Shown one piece after another: positions 16,575 to 24,991 of a DNA stretch of 64,000 nt. The stretch is from contig JAQYQB010000026.1 in NCBI GenBank assembly GCA_028726465.1, positions 186,001 through 250,000 on the forward strand, written 5' to 3'. The translations under genes and the position numbers were made by a program. This stretch comes from Mycobacteriaceae bacterium. Lineage in GTDB: Bacteria > Actinomycetota > Actinomycetes > Mycobacteriales > Mycobacteriaceae. The notes under the pieces are model-generated. The model had not been told where the DNA came from. It saw only the letters and a list, made by a program, of their open reading frames with translations, and ran no database searches. How positions within the stretch are numbered: the stretch's first letter is position 1; the number at the start of each line of letters is the position of its first letter.

Positions 16575-18044
16575 GTGTTCAATAGCGACTCCGGCGCCGC
16601 CCTGATTCTGGCGGCGAGTGACGAAGGAATTACGAATTCGCTGGTCTCCTTCGCGTGGATTATGGCCGCTGCGCTGGCCGCACCCCTGGTTTCCTTCATG
16701 ACTGTGCGGCGGCTGCCGGCCGTGCCGTTGCTGCTGATTTTCGGCATGATTATCGGCCCGTCGGTGCTGGATCTGGCGCACGAGGACCCCGGCATCGAGA
16801 TGCTCAGCGAGATTGGCGTCGGTGCACTGTTCTTGCTGGCCGGCTTCGAAATCAACATCGCCTCGCTGAAGTCCAAGGAAGCCCGCACGGCGGCCTCCAC
16901 CTGGGCGCTGTGCCTGGCGGCGAGTCTGCTGGGTGCGTGGGCGATCTTCCGCTTCGATAACCTGCCGCTGGCCATCGTCATCGCCATTGCGGTGACCTCA
17001 ACGGCGCTGGGCACCATCACGCCTATGCTCAAGCAGAACGGCATGATGGGCACCCAGGTGGGGCGCTCAGTTATGATCCACGGCGCCATCGGTGAGGTCG
17101 GCCCCATCCTGGCGATGGCGCTGCTGCTGTCCACGCGTTCTACCTGGCAGACCGGGCTAATCCTGCTGGGCTTTTTCGCCATCGCGGTGGCCCTGGCGAT
17201 GGTGCCAGGCCTGGTCGCCAAGGCCATGCCGCTGGTGCGCAACGCCTTTCTGCAGGGCGCCGGTTCGACGAACCAGACCATCCTGCGGCTCATCATGCTG
17301 GTGCTCGCCGTGCTGATGGCGGTGGCCGCGGTCTTCGAGCTCGACATCGTGCTGGGCGCGTTCGCCGCGGGCATGATTTTCCACCAGATCATCCCCAACG
17401 AGTTCCACCAGCGCCTCGAGCACCGCCTGGACGTGCTGTGTTATTCCATGCTCATCCCCATCTTCTTCGTGGTCTCCGGCATGTCGATCGACTGGAACGT
17501 CATCACCAGCCGCCCACTGCTCGTAGTAAGCATCCCGCTGCTCATCCTCATCACCCGCGGCCTGCCAGTCTTCCTGCGCGAGAACCTCCACCACACCGGC
17601 TCCGAAATCGAGACTGTCCGCGAGCGCCTCCAAGTCGCCTTCTACGCGGCCACCGGCCTGCCGATCATCGTGGCGGTGACCTCCATCGCGGTCAGCTCCG
17701 GGATCATGGACAACGAGCAATCCTCGCTCTTTATCGCCGGCGGCGCGCTGACCGTGCTCATCTTCCCCATCCTGGCCAGCCTGTGCCAGGAAAAGGACCC
17801 GGTCACCGGCAAGCGTTCCACCTACCGTGCGCGCGTCGTGGAACAGACCCCGGCGCATGATTCCGAACCGACCTCCCTGGCCGAGCTGCGCGACCGCGAC
17901 AACGCCGAACACGAGAACCTCAAGCGCCACGAGGCCAGCCACAACGGACAGGGGTCCGAGGCGGATAGGTCTGAGTCCTCTGGAGCTGAGGCTACTGGGG
18001 ATGGTGTCGCACAGGATGGCGACGGCGGCGGCAAGAACGGATAG
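16575..18044 (+). CDS. Kef-type monovalent cation:proton antiporter (CPA2)
   Basis: This 489-residue protein has about twelve hydrophobic helices. Segments such as LPAVPLLLIFGMIIGPSVLD, GALFLLAGFEIN and VLGAFAAGMIFHQ match the Na+/H+ exchanger domain of the CPA2 family. A long charged C-terminal tail (from ~residue 420) has no recognisable TrkA-N nucleotide-binding domain. It is expected to exchange K+ or Na+ for protons in the cytoplasmic membrane. The start is GTG 16575, preceded within 15 bases by a TATAGC box and no clear Shine-Dalgarno. The DUF1707 gene starts 11 bases after the stop. Confidence 0.85.
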   Translation: MFNSDSGAALILAASDEGITNSLVSFAWIMAAALAAPLVSFMTVRRLPAVPLLLIFGMIIGPSVLDLAHEDPGIEMLSEIGVGALFLLAGFEINIASLKSKEARTAASTWALCLAASLLGAWAIFRFDNLPLAIVIAIAVTSTALGTITPMLKQNGMMGTQVGRSVMIHGAIGEVGPILAMALLLSTRSTWQTGLILLGFFAIAVALAMVPGLVAKAMPLVRNAFLQGAGSTNQTILRLIMLVLAVLMAVAAVFELDIVLGAFAAGMIFHQIIPNEFHQRLEHRLDVLCYSMLIPIFFVVSGMSIDWNVITSRPLLVVSIPLLILITRGLPVFLRENLHHTGSEIETVRERLQVAFYAATGLPIIVAVTSIAVSSGIMDNEQSSLFIAGGALTVLIFPILASLCQEKDPVTGKRSTYRARVVEQTPAHDSEPTSLAELRDRDNAEHENLKRHEASHNGQGSEADRSESSGAEATGDGVAQDGDGGGKNG

Positions 18045-18054
18045 ACTTTTGGGT

Positions 18055-18690
18055 ATGAGCTACGACGATTCCCTGCGCCTGTCTGATGCCGAACGCAACG
18101 ACGCCCTGACCGCTTTGGCCAAGGCCGTCGGCGAGGGCCGCCTCAGCGTGGACGAATTCGAGGAACGCTCCGATTCCGTCATGGGCGCACGCACCCGCCG
18201 CGACATCGTCCCCCTGTTTACCGACATCCCGGACCAGCCCATCGCCGAGCCGAAGATCTATTCCCGCGCCGACGTCGAGCGCGCCTGGGAGGCCGGCCGC
18301 AAACCCAAGCTGGCCACCGGGCTCATCGGCAGCCTGCTGCTGACCATCGGCGGGACCTCCGCATTCATCGGCGCCTTCGGCGCGGCCGGGGTCGGCGCCG
18401 CGGTGGGGTTGGTGTCTGCCTCCGTCGCTGCCTTCCTGCTCATCCCGGTGCTGTGGATCGCGCTCTACGTGCTCAAGGTAGGCCCCAGCTCCTGGCACGC
18501 GCCCAGCCCGCGCCAGGTAGAGCGCCAAAAGCGCAAGGAAATCCTGGCCACCCAGGCCGAGCAGCGCGCCCTGATGTGGGCCCATAACAAGCAGACCGCG
18601 GGCGAGCTGACCGGCCAGGCCCTCGACTTCGCCAAGCGCCGCGTGGACAACTGGAGCCAGCCCAAGGACACCAAGAAGCACAGCAATTAG
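18055..18690 (+). CDS. DUF1707 domain membrane protein
   Basis: This 211-residue protein starts with a DUF1707 (SHOCT-like) domain: LRLSDAERNDALTALAKAVGEGRLSVDEFEERSD, with the conserved R-x-S-D-x-(D/E)-R and L-x-x-x-E-F-x-x-R spacing. Two adjacent hydrophobic helices (about residues 85-140) and a basic, Gln-rich cytoplasmic tail follow. I start at ATG 18055, since the open frame upstream overlaps the antiporter in another frame and its sequence is not protein-like. TAGACT (18043-18048) directly before it suggests a leaderless transcript. The function of DUF1707 membrane proteins is unknown. Confidence 0.8.
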   Translation: MSYDDSLRLSDAERNDALTALAKAVGEGRLSVDEFEERSDSVMGARTRRDIVPLFTDIPDQPIAEPKIYSRADVERAWEAGRKPKLATGLIGSLLLTIGGTSAFIGAFGAAGVGAAVGLVSASVAAFLLIPVLWIALYVLKVGPSSWHAPSPRQVERQKRKEILATQAEQRALMWAHNKQTAGELTGQALDFAKRRVDNWSQPKDTKKHSN

Positions 18691-18746
18691 GGCACTTCCC
18701 GGCCCAAATTTCGTCACCACGGTCCAAAAGATGGCACAATTGCGGC

Positions 18747-19979
18747 ATGACTACCACGCCGAACCGCCGAATTTTTGACCAATCCGACAAACTCAAGGGT
18801 GTCGCCTACGACATCCGTGGGGAGGTCTCGGCCGAGGCAGAGCGCATGGAGCTCGACGGCCACAACATCCTGAAGCTCAACACGGGCAACCCGGCGGTCT
18901 TCGGCTTCGACGCCCCGGACGTCATCATGCGCGACATGATCGCCGCCCTGCCCACCTCCCAGGGCTATTCCACTTCCAAGGGCATCATCCCCGCCCGCCG
19001 CGCCATCGTCACCCGCTACGAGCTGGAGGACTTCCCGCACTTCGACGTCGGGGATGTCTACCTGGGCAACGGTGTCTCCGAGCTGATTTCCATGACCACC
19101 CAAGCGCTGCTCAACGACGGCGACGAGGTCCTCATCCCGGTCCCGGACTACCCGCTGTGGACGGCGGCCACCTCCTTGGCCGGTGGTACCCCGGTGCACT
19201 ACCTGTGCGACGAGGAGGACGACTGGAACCCGTCTATCGAGGACATCAAGTCCAAGGTGACGGAGAAGACCAAGGCCATCGTGGTCATCAACCCGAACAA
19301 CCCGACGGGCGCGGTCTACTCCCGGCAGACGCTGCAGCAGATCGTGGAGATCGCCCGCGAGCACAACCTGCTCATCCTGGCTGATGAAATCTACGACCGC
19401 ATCCTCTACGACGGCGCGAAGCACACCTCCATCGCTTCCCTGGCCCCGGACCTGCTGTGTATTACCTACAACGGCCTGTCGAAGGCCTACCGCGTGGCCG
19501 GCTACCGCGCCGGCTGGATGGTGCTCACCGGCCCGAAGAACCACGCCTCCGGCTTCATCGAAGGCCTGGAGCTGCTCGCCGGCACCCGCCTGTGCCCCAA
19601 CGTTCCGGCCCAGCACGCCATCCAGGTCGCGCTCGGCGGGCGCCAGTCCATCTACGAGCTGACCGGCACGGACGGCCGCCTGCTCAAGCAGCGCAACATC
19701 GCCTACGAAAAGCTCAATGAGATCCCCGGCGTCAGCTGCGTGAAGCCGATGGGCGCGCTTTATGCCTTCCCGCGGCTGGACCCGAACGTCTACGAGATCC
19801 ACGACGACTCCAAGCTGATGCTGGACATCCTGCGCTCGGAAAAGATCCTCATGGTGCAGGGCACCGGCTTCAATTGGCCGGACCCGGACCACTTCCGCGT
19901 GGTCACCCTGCCGTGGGCGTCCCAGCTGGACAACGCCATCGAGCGCCTGGGCAACTTCCTGGCCAGCTACCGCCAGTAG
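18747..19979 (+). CDS. alaT: Alanine aminotransferase AlaT (PLP-dependent class I/II)
   Basis: The 410-residue protein matches the corynebacterial AlaT family from the N terminus (RRIFDQSDKLKGVAYDIRG) on. It has the fold-type I aminotransferase signatures: NPNNPTGAVY, DEIYDRILYDG with the cofactor-binding Asp-x-x-Tyr, the PLP-lysine region YNGLSKAYRVAGYRAGW (Lys in GLSKAYR) and the C-terminal substrate Arg in HFRVVTLP. It interconverts pyruvate/glutamate and alanine/2-oxoglutarate in the cytosol. It is a single gene followed by its own terminator hairpin, and its location near ugd/dcd agrees with C. glutamicum. Confidence 0.93.
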   Translation: MTTTPNRRIFDQSDKLKGVAYDIRGEVSAEAERMELDGHNILKLNTGNPAVFGFDAPDVIMRDMIAALPTSQGYSTSKGIIPARRAIVTRYELEDFPHFDVGDVYLGNGVSELISMTTQALLNDGDEVLIPVPDYPLWTAATSLAGGTPVHYLCDEEDDWNPSIEDIKSKVTEKTKAIVVINPNNPTGAVYSRQTLQQIVEIAREHNLLILADEIYDRILYDGAKHTSIASLAPDLLCITYNGLSKAYRVAGYRAGWMVLTGPKNHASGFIEGLELLAGTRLCPNVPAQHAIQVALGGRQSIYELTGTDGRLLKQRNIAYEKLNEIPGVSCVKPMGALYAFPRLDPNVYEIHDDSKLMLDILRSEKILMVQGTGFNWPDPDHFRVVTLPWASQLDNAIERLGNFLASYRQ

Positions 19980-19998
19980 CCGCGGTAAGCACGGTCCC

Positions 19999-20036
19999 AG
20001 CCCCGGAGTGATTTTTCGCTGCCGGGGCTACTTTGT
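19999..20036 (+). terminator. Terminator hairpin after alaT
   Basis: AGCCCCGG (19999-20006) pairs with CCGGGGCT (20022-20029) across a T-rich loop and is followed by ACTTTGT. Confidence 0.65.
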
Positions 20037-20073
20037 GCGCGCACAGAATTGAAAACATTTACTATTAGTGGCT

Positions 20074-21333
20074 ATGGCACGACACTCAGTAAAGCCGGCC
20101 GGTCTGAACCTGTGGCAGCGCCTCCTCTTAGGTCTGCTGGGGCTGGTAGTAGCCGCCACCGCCGTGGGGCTCGTCTGGCTCTGGCCTAGCACCGGCCCGG
20201 ACACGAGCGAAGACTTCGACCGCGCGTACTCGCTGAACCAGCAGCGGGTGACCGGCACCGTCACCCAGGTCGATTCCAACGCCTGCGCTTCCCCGGCTAC
20301 CGGCACGGCCTTTGATACCCCGCCGCGCACTACCGCCGCGGAGGCCGCCGGGGCCCACGATGATTCTTGCCGCCGCGCCCTGGTGGACCTGGAAGACGGG
20401 CCGGATGCAGGGAAGATGACTCAGCTGGTGCACTACGGCGTGGCCGGCGAGCCGGTACTTGAGGTAGGTGACCACATCACCATGACCCTGTCGGAAAACC
20501 CCGCCGACGGGCAGGCTCAGTACGCTTTCGCCGACTACGAGCGCAGCTCCGCCCTGTGGGCCTGGGGCCTGGTCATCGTCGCCGCCATCCTCATCTTCGC
20601 CGCCTGGCACGGGTTGCGTTCGCTCATCGGCCTGGCCTTCAGCCTGGCCATCGTCTTTTTCTTCCTCCTGCCGGCCATCACCGCGGGCCAGCCCATCATC
20701 CCCGTCACGATTATCGCCTGCGCGGCCATCCTGGTGGTGGCCATCCCCTTGGTCCACGGCTGGAACTTCAAGTCCGCCTCGGCGCTGGCCGGCAGCCTGG
20801 TCGCCCTGGCCGTGGCCACGGTCGTGGCCATCATCGCCATCCGGACGTCCCACCTGCAGGGCCTGTCCTCCGAGGACAACCTCAAGCTGCTGCTCTACCT
20901 CCCGCAGCTGTCCGTGGTCGGCGTGCTGCTGGCCGGGTTCATCGTCGGCGCGCTGGGCGGGCTCAACGATGTCTCCATCGGGCAGGCCTCCACCGTCCAC
21001 GAGCTGGCGGCCATCGACCCGACGATGCCGCGGTGGCGGCTGTTCGTCTCCGCCATGAAGGTCGGGCGCGACCACATCGCGTCCATGGTCTACACCATCG
21101 TGCTGTCGTATACGGGTGCGGCGCTGCCACTATTGCTGCTCATCTCCGCGGCCGATGCCTCCGCCGGCCAGGTCTTGAGCAGCGACGTCATCGCCACCGA
21201 GCTACTGCGCTCCGGGGTGGGCGCGCTTTCCCTGGTCAGCGCCGTGCCGGTCACGACGCTGATTGCGGCGTTTACACACTCCGACCCAGGGCCACGAGAT
21301 CCCAACCGGCCGCCTGCCATTCACGCACATTAA
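20074..21333 (+). CDS. YibE/F family multi-spanning membrane protein
   Basis: One N-terminal helix is followed by an extracytoplasmic stretch of about 120 residues with paired cysteines (CASPATG, DDSCRR). Seven or so further helices contain the YibE/F hallmark segments GLRSLIGLAFSLAIVFFFLLPA and GALGGLNDVSIGQASTVHEL. Function is unknown; the family is sometimes linked to transport. I take ATG 20074, as TACTAT (20060-20065) lies 8 bases before it, fitting a leaderless mRNA; a GTG two codons earlier is possible. The last 62 bases overlap the end of the converging ugd gene, so the final ~20 residues (HSDPGPRDPNRPPAIHAH) are read antisense to ugd codons. Confidence 0.85.
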   Translation: MARHSVKPAGLNLWQRLLLGLLGLVVAATAVGLVWLWPSTGPDTSEDFDRAYSLNQQRVTGTVTQVDSNACASPATGTAFDTPPRTTAAEAAGAHDDSCRRALVDLEDGPDAGKMTQLVHYGVAGEPVLEVGDHITMTLSENPADGQAQYAFADYERSSALWAWGLVIVAAILIFAAWHGLRSLIGLAFSLAIVFFFLLPAITAGQPIIPVTIIACAAILVVAIPLVHGWNFKSASALAGSLVALAVATVVAIIAIRTSHLQGLSSEDNLKLLLYLPQLSVVGVLLAGFIVGALGGLNDVSIGQASTVHELAAIDPTMPRWRLFVSAMKVGRDHIASMVYTIVLSYTGAALPLLLLISAADASAGQVLSSDVIATELLRSGVGALSLVSAVPVTTLIAAFTHSDPGPRDPNRPPAIHAH

Positions 21334-22594
21334 GCACGTTGCGCCCGTCGATGATGTGTTGGCGGGCGACCAGCTTGCCGGCGGCGACCGGGTCGAGCTC
21401 GCGGAACTGCTTCCACTCCGTAGCCAGGATGACCAGCTCGGTACCCTTAAGAGCCGTATCCACGTCGGGGGCGTAGTCCAGCGTCGGGAAGACCTTCTTG
21501 GCGTTGTCCATGCCTTGCGGGTCGTAGACCGTCACCGCCGCACCCGCCAGGGACAGCGAGCCGGCCACGGATAGCGCCGGCGAGTCGCGCACGTCGTCCG
21601 AGTTCGGCTTGAAGGAGCAGCCCAGCACCGTCACGCGGTGGCCCAGCAGGGAGCCGGCGAAAGACTCCTTGGCCAGGTCCACCACGCGGTCACGGCGGCG
21701 CATGTTGATGGCGTCGACCTCGCGCAGGAAGGTCAGTGCCTGGTCCGCGCCGAGCTCGCCCGCCCGCGCCATGAACGCGCGGATATCCTTCGGCAGGCAG
21801 CCGCCGCCGAAGCCCAGGCCGGCGCCCAAGAACTTGCGGCCGATGCGCTCGTCCAGCCCGATGGCATCCGCCAGGGCCACGACGTCGGCGCCGGCGATCT
21901 CACAGATCTCCGACACGGCGTTGATGAACGAAATCTTGGTGGCCAGAAACGCGTTCGCCGAGACCTTGACCAGCTCCGCGGTCTGCAGGTCCGTCACGAT
22001 GAAGGGAGTGTCCTGGCGCAGCGGCTCGGCGTAAATCTCGCGGGCAATCTCCTCCGCGCGGGACTCGCCCTCCCGGCAGCCGATGACGATGCGATCCGGG
22101 GTGATGGTGTCCTTGACCGCGTAGCCCTCCCGCAGGAACTCCGGGTTCCAGGCGATCTCCACCTCGGTGCCCTCCGGGGCCAGCTCGTTAGCCATCTGCT
22201 GCAGCTCCGCGGCGGTGCCCACCGGCACGGTGGACTTGCCCAGGATAAGATGCTGGCCTTTGAGCAGCGGGACCAGCTTTTCGATGACCGCGCGGACATA
22301 GGTCATGTCCGCCGCGTAGGAACCGTGGCGCTGCGGGGTGCCCACGCCCAAAAAGTGGACGTTGGCGAACTCGGCGGCCGCGGCGTAATCCGTGCTAAAG
22401 CTCAGCGTCCCGCCGCCTAAGTTGCGCTCGAGTACCTCCGGCAGGCCCGGCTCGTAGAAGGGAACCTTGCCCGCTGCCAGGGAGTCGATTTTTGCTTGGT
22501 CCACGTCCACGCCGAGAACCTCGTGGCCGAGCTCGGCCATGCAAGCGGCGTGCGTCGCACCCAGGTATCCGGTGCCAATCACAGTCATGCGCAT
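21272..22594 (-). CDS. ugd: UDP-glucose 6-dehydrogenase
   Basis: The 440-residue protein oxidises UDP-glucose to UDP-glucuronate with two NAD+. It has the N-terminal Rossmann motif MTVIGTGYLGATHAA, the central GLGFGGGCLPKD (with the catalytic Cys in GGGCLPKD), the Lys-containing NAFLATKISFINAVSEIC and the C-terminal domain motif LGCSFKPNSDDVRDSPA. UDP-glucuronate feeds envelope glycolipids in corynebacteria (for example GlcA-containing glycolipids). ATG 22594 is followed two codons later by a second ATG (22588), and either may be used. Its 3' end overlaps the converging yibE/F-type gene by 62 bases. Confidence 0.93.
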   Translation of the reverse strand: MRMTVIGTGYLGATHAACMAELGHEVLGVDVDQAKIDSLAAGKVPFYEPGLPEVLERNLGGGTLSFSTDYAAAAEFANVHFLGVGTPQRHGSYAADMTYVRAVIEKLVPLLKGQHLILGKSTVPVGTAAELQQMANELAPEGTEVEIAWNPEFLREGYAVKDTITPDRIVIGCREGESRAEEIAREIYAEPLRQDTPFIVTDLQTAELVKVSANAFLATKISFINAVSEICEIAGADVVALADAIGLDERIGRKFLGAGLGFGGGCLPKDIRAFMARAGELGADQALTFLREVDAINMRRRDRVVDLAKESFAGSLLGHRVTVLGCSFKPNSDDVRDSPALSVAGSLSLAGAAVTVYDPQGMDNAKKVFPTLDYAPDVDTALKGTELVILATEWKQFRELDPVAAGKLVARQHIIDGRNVLNVREWQAAGWDLVALGRSV

Positions 22595-22658
22595 AAGCGG
22601 TTATCTTAAGCGCCCGAGTTGAACACAGGATTAAATCTGGGTGCCGGATCCTAAAACC

Positions 22659-23222
22659 TTAGCGAAAGTTCAGGTAGGACTTCGACGGGGTCGGCCCGCG
22701 CTGGCCCTGGTACTTCGAGCCCAGCGCCCCACTGCCATAGGGATCCTGCGCCGGCGAGGTCATCTTGAAGATCGCCAGCTGGCCGACCTTCATGTTCGGC
22801 CACAGGACGATCGGCAGGTTCGCCGTGTTCGACAACTCCAGGGTGATGTGCCCGGAAAAGCCGGGGTCAATAAAGCCCGCGGTGGAGTGCGTGAGCAGGC
22901 CCAACCGCCCCAGGGAGGACTTACCCTCCAGGCGGCCGGCCAGGTGCGGCGGCAGCGTGAACTTCTCCAGCGTGGCCCCCAGGACGAACTCGCCCGGGTG
23001 CAGCACGAAGGCGTCTCCGTCGGCCACCTCGACCAGGCTGGTCAGATCCGGCATCTCTTCCTTCGGATCAATATGGGTGTACCGGGAGTTGTTGAACACG
23101 CGGAAGTACTTATCCAAGCGCACGTCCACGGACGAAGGCTGGATAAGGTTGGCATCGAAGGGCTCGATCTGCAGCGATTCATCCTCGATGGCGGCCCGGA
23201 TATCTCGATCTGATAAAAGCAC
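22659..23222 (-). CDS. dcd: dCTP deaminase (Dcd)
   Basis: This 187-residue protein has the trimeric dUTPase/Dcd fold signatures [30 protein letters not shown] and [21 protein letters not shown], with the catalytic Glu in [19 protein letters not shown]. It deaminates dCTP to dUTP; some actinobacterial forms also hydrolyse dUTP to dUMP, which the sequence alone does not settle. The start is GTG 23222. TAGACT on the minus strand (23235-23230) is 7 bases upstream and there is no Shine-Dalgarno, so the mRNA is probably leaderless. It lies 64 bases upstream of ugd in the same direction. Confidence 0.95.
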   Translation of the reverse strand: MLLSDRDIRAAIEDESLQIEPFDANLIQPSSVDVRLDKYFRVFNNSRYTHIDPKEEMPDLTSLVEVADGDAFVLHPGEFVLGATLEKFTLPPHLAGRLEGKSSLGRLGLLTHSTAGFIDPGFSGHITLELSNTANLPIVLWPNMKVGQLAIFKMTSPAQDPYGSGALGSKYQGQRGPTPSKSYLNFR

Positions 23223-23280
23223 GTGTCCGAGTCTACTAGCAGCTAGGCGACCCGGTTTTCACCCGGGGTCAGCGAGGGTG

Positions 23281-23286
23281 TAGAGT
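23281..23286 (+). promoter_or_regulatory. -10 element of the tRNA-Gly promoter
   Basis: TAGAGT about 50 bases before the mature tRNA 5' end, with TTTTCA about 19 bases further upstream as a poor -35 candidate. Confidence 0.35.
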
Positions 23287-23337
23287 GTTTCCCAGCGCTT
23301 GATGTATGCCCAGCAATGGGCGCACAATTCAGGCTCT

Positions 23338-23411
23338 GCCGGCGTAGTTTAATGGTAGAACATCAGCTTCCCAAGCTGAGAGCGCGAGTTCGATTCTCGT
23401 CGCCGGCTCCA
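23338..23411 (+). tRNA. tRNA-Gly (anticodon CCC)
   Basis: The cloverleaf is complete. Acceptor stem GCCGGCG (23338-23344) pairs with CGCCGGC (23401-23407), discriminator T, encoded CCA at 23409-23411. The anticodon stem TCAGC/GCTGA encloses loop TTCCCAA, giving anticodon CCC (23370-23372), and the T arm reads GCGAG-TTCGATT-CTCGT with one wobble at most. The 3' 15 bases are the integration target of the element that follows. Confidence 0.95.
23397..23411 (+). repeat. attL-like repeat at the 3' end of tRNA-Gly
   Basis: TCGTCGCCGGCTCCA, the last 15 bases of the tRNA gene including CCA, recurs exactly at 25484-25498. It is the typical core of tRNA-targeting tyrosine-integrase elements. Confidence 0.8.
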
Positions 23412-23647
23412 CACATGAGCTACACCTTTTGGTGTGGCTTATTTTTTATAGGACGGCAGGTAGGCCCAAACTATCCAACTTTCCCTAGGTCTTCCCACAC
23501 CGCGTGCGTAGCCGCCGACGGCACCCACCCCTCATGCGTCGTATGCTCCACTCCGGCGGACTTGACCCTTTAGAACAATTATGGATCTTGAAAGCAATGC
23601 AGAATACCCTGTTACTTAACCGCAATCATCCACAAGCAAGGACAATC

Positions 23648-24175
23648 CTGAAACACCGTCTCCTCTCAATCCCCCCTTGCCACGCTCACTGCACTCAGCT
23701 TGACAACCGGGACAGCCCACGCCACCGAGACCCCAAGGAAGAGAAGCTAGCGAATCAAGTAATGAACGCTGCTGATCCCAACGAGGAGTACAGCAAGCTC
23801 ACCAACGAGGAGAAATCCATCTTCTTGAGGGCAATGAATCCCGTCGCAGTCGAACAGAAGGTTACTCAACCGAAACAGACAACCACATCGATTCGATCGG
23901 CAGGAAACGAAGTAACAAGCGTGGAGATCACCAACCAAGGTGGAGAAACCAAGACCCCGGGTTACACATACACCGGAGTGCTCAACAGTGGTGCACGACC
24001 GGCCGGTCCAGTCGGCCGAGCATATTCAGAGGTTGGCCTCAAACTGGGCGAGAACATTCCAGTAGTCAATCAGCTGCCGGCGCTCACACCGTGCATCAAG
24101 CTCACCGGCCATGCCGACGGCCACTCCGAATCGATGGCGGATGTAGGAGCCGGAAACGGATGTAGGGATATCTAA
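23648..24175 (+). pseudogene. Secreted hypothetical protein gene with lost start and two compensating frameshifts
   Basis: A good ribosome binding site AAGGA (23638-23642) is followed 5 bases later by CTG (23648) and KHRLLSIP, which looks like an ATG-to-CTG change in front of a signal peptide. After a run of six C (23671-23676) the +1 frame reads LATLTALSLTTGTAHA then TETP, a textbook secretion signal with an A-x-A site. At about 23731-23735 the original frame resumes with KEEKLANQVMNAADPNEEYS and stays open to the stop. Thus one base gained and one lost have replaced the signal core by PCHAHCTQLDNRDSPRHRD. The mature part has Thr/Gly-rich segments and two Cys near the C terminus. Function unknown. 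Sequencing error at the homopolymers is an alternative. Confidence 0.6.
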
Positions 24176-24384
24176 TGGAGATACCAGTTACTTATGACGC
24201 ACTATGGGTAGGAATTCCTCTCTTGTGCATTATCCTCGCTAGCATCGTTGCCATTTGGGAGAAGCAGCGCGGAAGTTCTACCACCCGAATATTCCTGTGG
24301 TGTCTTGCCCAATTCGTGATTCCCCTTGCAGGTTTCTTGATTTGGATCGTGTTCCACAGGTTTTCCTCTAAGAGGCAAACCTAA
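24175..24384 (+). CDS. Small two-helix membrane protein, PLDc_N-like
   Basis: The 69-residue product has two hydrophobic helices (about 10-27 and 38-60) separated by EKQRGSSTT. The pattern ends with VIPLAGFLIWIVFHR, which resembles the PLDc_N domain (phospholipase D nuclease N-terminal) seen alone in many small actinobacterial proteins. The ATG shares one base with the stop of the secreted-protein gene (TAATG), so the two were translated as a pair. A membrane partner or immunity-type role for the secreted protein is possible but unproven. Confidence 0.6.
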   Translation: MEIPVTYDALWVGIPLLCIILASIVAIWEKQRGSSTTRIFLWCLAQFVIPLAGFLIWIVFHRFSSKRQT

Positions 24385-24770
24385 GTAATAAACTGTTTCC
24401 CGGTAGCCAACGAGGAATTGATGCCCTGACTTGCCCCGATCGTTAATGCCATCATCCAGCGGGCGCGGATCATGAGCGGCCCGTCCTCGATGACACGTAG
24501 TAGCCCGGCGAATTCGGCACGAGAAAAGGCTTGCCCCTCTGTGCTGTTGGCGCGGGACGCATCCATTCGGTCGCGAGGGTTGTGCGGAATTTTGCCCTCT
24601 CGTACCGAGTCCTTAAGCGCTCCGCTTAGCGTGAAGAATGTGGCTTAGCAGATGCGGCCGCTAAGTCCGTTCTTCTTCATTGCTTGCAGCATGCAGCAGA
24701 TGTGATCAGGGGTGATTGTGTTGATGCGGTTTTTGCCGATATGGACGATATGCCCGCGGGTCAAGTCCGC
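24381..24770 (-). pseudogene. Tyrosine-type phage/island integrase, internal fragment with stop
   Basis: Read on the minus strand, one frame gives NTITPDHICCMLQAMKKNGL, then an in-frame TAA (24647-24645), then ATFFTLSGALKDSVREGKIP and, after a short linker, FAGLLRVIEDGPLMIRARWM and MALTIGASQG. These match the end of the core-binding domain and the start of the catalytic domain of corynebacterial tyrosine integrases, in which the last part would continue as the R-x-G-E box. Here it diverges after ASQG and ends. The remaining catalytic residues (His-x-x-Arg, Tyr) are absent, so the gene is dead. The 5' boundary is approximate. It presumably inserted this island into tRNA-Gly. Confidence 0.65.
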
Positions 24771-24811
24771 CGGAGTGGTGAATCTACCCGGGCGGTTCTG
24801 GCTACGACAAA

Positions 24812-24843
24812 ATATGCCCCTAAAATAATATGCCCCTAAAATA
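24812..24843. repeat. Two tandem copies of a 16-bp AT-rich unit
   Basis: ATATGCCCCTAAAATA occurs at 24812-24827 and again at 24828-24843 without change, at the upstream edge of the integrase remnant. Confidence 0.85.
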
Positions 24844-24991
24844 AAGAATTTTGGCAACCGGTATGAATACAGATTGCCGATGGATCACATTTCTTGCAAA
24901 GGCTGGGAACCGCTGAGAAAGTGCCGAAAGCTTGAAACTAAAAATGTTTTGACGGTAGTTGGTTTCAATAAGATACAGGATGGTAAACTTT

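Noticed and set aside
17827..18054. N-terminal extension of the DUF1707 gene into the antiporter gene
   Set aside because: The extra 76 codons overlap the antiporter in another frame and read as Arg/Pro-rich nonsense. A promoter box and ATG at 18055 fit the domain start.
24175..24384. Call as bacteriocin immunity protein
   Set aside because: Pairing with a secreted-protein gene is suggestive, but no bacteriocin family signature was found in the partner.
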